Shown here: positions 61,703 to 64,000 of the stretch, one piece after another
Layout: each line of letters opens with the position of its first letter
Numbering within the stretch: the first letter of the stretch is position 1
Source of the DNA: Vibrio fluminensis
GTDB taxonomy: Bacteria > Pseudomonadota > Gammaproteobacteria > Enterobacterales > Vibrionaceae
Length of the DNA stretch: 64,000 nucleotides
Assembly (NCBI RefSeq): GCF_015278125.1
Contig: NZ_JADILO010000025.1
Location: forward strand, 27,623-91,622
Direction of reading: 5' to 3'
Position numbers and translations under genes: made by a program
The notes under the pieces: model-generated
Seen by the model: only the letters and a program-made list of their open reading frames with translations
What the model was told of the DNA's origin: nothing
The model's database searches: none

Positions 61703-64000
61703 CTAAACGAGACTTTCGATTTTATCGATGAGATTTTTCTTTCGTACTGGTTTGGCTAGATAAGCGTCCATACCGGAGTCGAAACAACGTTGAATATCAT
61801 CGTCAATCACACTAGCAGTCAAAGCGATAATTGGGGTTTTATCTAATCCCTGTTTTTGCTCTAACCTGCGGATTTCTCTGGTGGCCTCAAATCCATCTTT
61901 GACTGGCATCATGCAGTCCATAAGGATTAGGTGATAGCCATTCTGTTTACGATACATATCGACCGCGATTTGGCCGTTCTCGGCAATATCGTATTGATAG
62001 CCTGCTTTCTCTAGAATTAGAGATGCAACTTTCTGATTAACCGTATTGTCTTCTACCAACAGAATTCTATTATTTTCATTTTCTAGTTGATCAGAATTAA
62101 GGTGGGGCTCTGTCTGGATTTGAGGATCATCAGTAGGCAGTGAAAGCTCGACTTGGGTGTGTTGACAAACTTTGAGGATTAACTCGTCTCCTTTGAAGGG
62201 CTTCGCGAGATAGTCATTCATACCTACGCCATAGCATTGTTCGATGTCTTCATCGAGTATGCTTGCTGTCAAAGCGACAATAGGTGTTTGTTTACTGATG
62301 TCTCTTTCAAAATGTCGGATTTTTTGTGCAGCTTCAAATCCATCCATGATAGGCATCATGCAAGCCATGAATATTAATGAGTACTTGTCAGGGTGGGCTG
62401 TATACATCTGTACTGCTTCAGCGCCGTCATGGGCGATCTCAAAGTTTATTCCAGCATTGGATAGATGCAACCCAGTAATTTTCTGATTAACCGCGTTATC
62501 CTCTACGACTAGAACGTATTTATGCGCACTGTTCTCTGCTAACAATTCGCCCTCTAATTGCACGACATCTATTGTGCGAGATGTAACAGCATTGAATAAC
62601 CGCTGACCATATAGTGGTTGAGTGATGACTGAGTGAATGTCTGAAGAGAACTCGAAAGGTGAGCTATTGAATAGACGAGCAATACATAGGTGTCTTTTGG
62701 CTGCGATCGTCTTAAGATCTTGTTGCGAAGACACTACGTTGGTTAGTTCAGATTCTATGAATACGACAACATGGTTATCTTCGGGAGCTTTATTGTAGTA
62801 CTCATCAGTCGAAGAATAATTACCAATGATAGTTTGTTGGTAGAACTCGAGTTCCTCGATTAGATTTGATTTAGTTTCAATGTCTGTACCGATAAGGCAG
62901 ATTTTATTCTTCTTAACTGTCTTCTGATATGTTTGTTGTTCAACGACTAGTTGAAGATTGAAAGAGAAACGACTACCAAGACCTTTTTCAGATTTTAGCT
63001 GTATCGTGCCTCCCATCATTTCGACGAGTTGAGTACTGATTGCGAGGCCTAAGCCAGTTCCACCGAATTTACGAGTAGTCGATTCATCTTCCTGCGCGAA
63101 AGGTTTAAAAATCTGTTGTTGTTTTTGCGCATCGATACCAACACCTGAGTCAGTCACTGCAAATTCTAAATTGATTTGCTCACTGGAAGTGCCTTTAACT
63201 TTTACTGATATTTCTACATACCCATTGCTGGTGAATTTGACCGCATTGGACATAAAGTTCATTAGCGTTTGGCGAAGGCGATGATCGTCAACAAGCACTT
63301 TGTGTGGGGTCTGTCCGTCTATCGCTACGCGTAATTGAAGACCTTTTTCCTTAATTTTAGGGGCGACAATAGAAGCGACATCGTAAATGACTTCACGAAT
63401 TGATGTTGAGTGGTGGTTAATAAGCAACATGCCTGACTCAATCTTAGAAAAGTCGAGAATGTCATTGATTAAGCTAAGTAAGAGTTGGGATGACGTTTCG
63501 ATAGTATCAACATAGTCTCGTTGTGAAGCCGTGAGTTGGGTTTCTGACAAGACTTCAGAAATACCGATTACCCCATTCAAAGGCGTGCGAATTTCATGCG
63601 ACATATTGGCAAGGAAACTACTTTTTGCACGATTGGCTCGAATGGCAGCATCTTTGGCATTCTCTGCATCGATTTTAGCTTGAGTTAAACGCTCATTGGC
63701 CAGTTTCCGTTCAATCGTAATTCGTTCTACCTCACGAGCGAAGCGGCCTAATTCATCGTTACTTTGGATTGTTTTACTGAGTTGAATTAGGTTTGTATCA
63801 TCATCGCACTTTAGGTACTCAACAACCATATGGAGATTTTGGGTAATGTGCCTAGTCAGTTTAAATGCGACAAAGGTGACTAATGCAGTCAAAGCTAAGA
63901 CTAGTCCGATATATAGATTACGTTCAAAGTGCGCTTGCTGAATGGATTTTTGAATACTGTTGGTGATTTGAAATTCGATCGTGTCGCCGACGTTGTTTAA
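61703..64000 (-). CDS. Hybrid sensor kinase with tandem receivers, 5' end outside window
   Basis: The visible 766 residues are open to the window edge, so the start and any periplasmic sensor domain lie beyond 64000. Order from the N side: end of a sensor region, a membrane helix ([16 protein letters not shown]), HAMP, coiled coil, HisKA with the phospho-His in [15 protein letters not shown], HATPase with GTGLGLAIS, a degenerate receiver-like region, then two clear receivers. The first has Ala where the phosphoacceptor Asp belongs ([11 protein letters not shown]; Ala codon 62363-62365), while the second is intact ([11 protein letters not shown]; Asp codon 61916-61918). Both keep the conserved Lys. 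It is cotranscribed with the PstS-like and porin genes. No Hpt domain is visible. Confidence 0.9.
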   Translation of the reverse strand, partial: LNNVGDTIEFQITNSIQKSIQQAHFERNLYIGLVLALTALVTFVAFKLTRHITQNLHMVVEYLKCDDDTNLIQLSKTIQSNDELGRFAREVERITIERKLANERLTQAKIDAENAKDAAIRANRAKSSFLANMSHEIRTPLNGVIGISEVLSETQLTASQRDYVDTIETSSQLLLSLINDILDFSKIESGMLLINHHSTSIREVIYDVASIVAPKIKEKGLQLRVAIDGQTPHKVLVDDHRLRQTLMNFMSNAVKFTSNGYVEISVKVKGTSSEQINLEFAVTDSGVGIDAQKQQQIFKPFAQEDESTTRKFGGTGLGLAISTQLVEMMGGTIQLKSEKGLGSRFSFNLQLVVEQQTYQKTVKKNKICLIGTDIETKSNLIEELEFYQQTIIGNYSSTDEYYNKAPEDNHVVVFIESELTNVVSSQQDLKTIAAKRHLCIARLFNSSPFEFSSDIHSVITQPLYGQRLFNAVTSRTIDVVQLEGELLAENSAHKYVLVVEDNAVNQKITGLHLSNAGINFEIAHDGAEAVQMYTAHPDKYSLIFMACMMPIMDGFEAAQKIRHFERDISKQTPIVALTASILDEDIEQCYGVGMNDYLAKPFKGDELILKVCQHTQVELSLPTDDPQIQTEPHLNSDQLENENNRILLVEDNTVNQKVASLILEKAGYQYDIAENGQIAVDMYRKQNGYHLILMDCMMPVKDGFEATREIRRLEQKQGLDKTPIIALTASVIDDDIQRCFDSGMDAYLAKPVRKKNLIDKIESLV

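Noticed and set aside
1..64000. tRNA or rRNA genes, CRISPR arrays, integron sites, prophage genes
   Set aside because: I looked for cloverleaf-like segments, repeated spacers, integrases and phage structural genes and found none apart from the IS fragment. The gp25- and gp27/gp5-like proteins belong to the T6SS, not to a phage.

Overview
The window looks like chromosomal DNA of a marine Vibrio or close relative. The evidence is an IS481-family transposase fragment of the kind common in vibrios, a type VI secretion (T6SS) locus in the gene order of the Vibrio cholerae major cluster, and a moderate to AT-rich base composition. I see no rRNA, tRNA or CRISPR array. The window cuts a gene at each end: a transposase at base 1 and a hybrid sensor kinase at base 64000.

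Region 1 (1-2400) is ordinary: an IS481 end next to rbgA/ylqF, a DUF2834 membrane protein and a YbjQ-type protein.

Region 2 (2400-24800) is a compact island for PQQ-dependent alcohol oxidation. On the minus strand are a PedF-type cytochrome c, an MxaJ/XoxJ-like periplasmic protein, a PQQ alcohol dehydrogenase carrying the Asp-x-Asp signature of lanthanide enzymes, an ExaC-type aldehyde dehydrogenase, a NosR-like flavin/iron-sulfur membrane protein, the 23-residue pqqA, pqqB, C, D and E, an M16 peptidase, a FIST sensor protein and a hybrid histidine kinase. A LuxR-type response regulator of ErbR/AgmR kind converges on the kinase with one base between stop codons. On the plus strand is the PQQ-associated ABC operon (binding protein, beta-propeller, ATPase, permease) ending in a prolyl aminopeptidase. 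A 16-base element recurs upstream of the cytochrome, dehydrogenase and aldehyde dehydrogenase genes, and more weakly upstream of the regulator. It is a good candidate for the operator of this regulon.

Region 3 (24800-52900) is a T6SS operon: tssB, tssC, tssE, tssF, tssG, tagH, tssJ, tssK, tssL, tssH, vasH, vasI, tssA, tssM, vgrG, a DUF4123 adaptor, a 1302-residue candidate effector and an exported candidate immunity protein. Hcp and PAAR genes are absent. The effector 3' end and the immunity gene are clearly more AT-rich than vgrG, as expected of an exchanged effector-immunity cassette. This is the best candidate for an undescribed system.

Region 4 (52900-64000) holds a VOC-family protein, a small membrane protein, an orphan gene, yjdM, a four-gene chaperone-usher fimbrial operon with a DUF4402 pilin, and an operon of hybrid kinase, short PstS-like protein and porin-like protein. 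One receiver domain of that kinase has Ala where the phosphoacceptor Asp should be.
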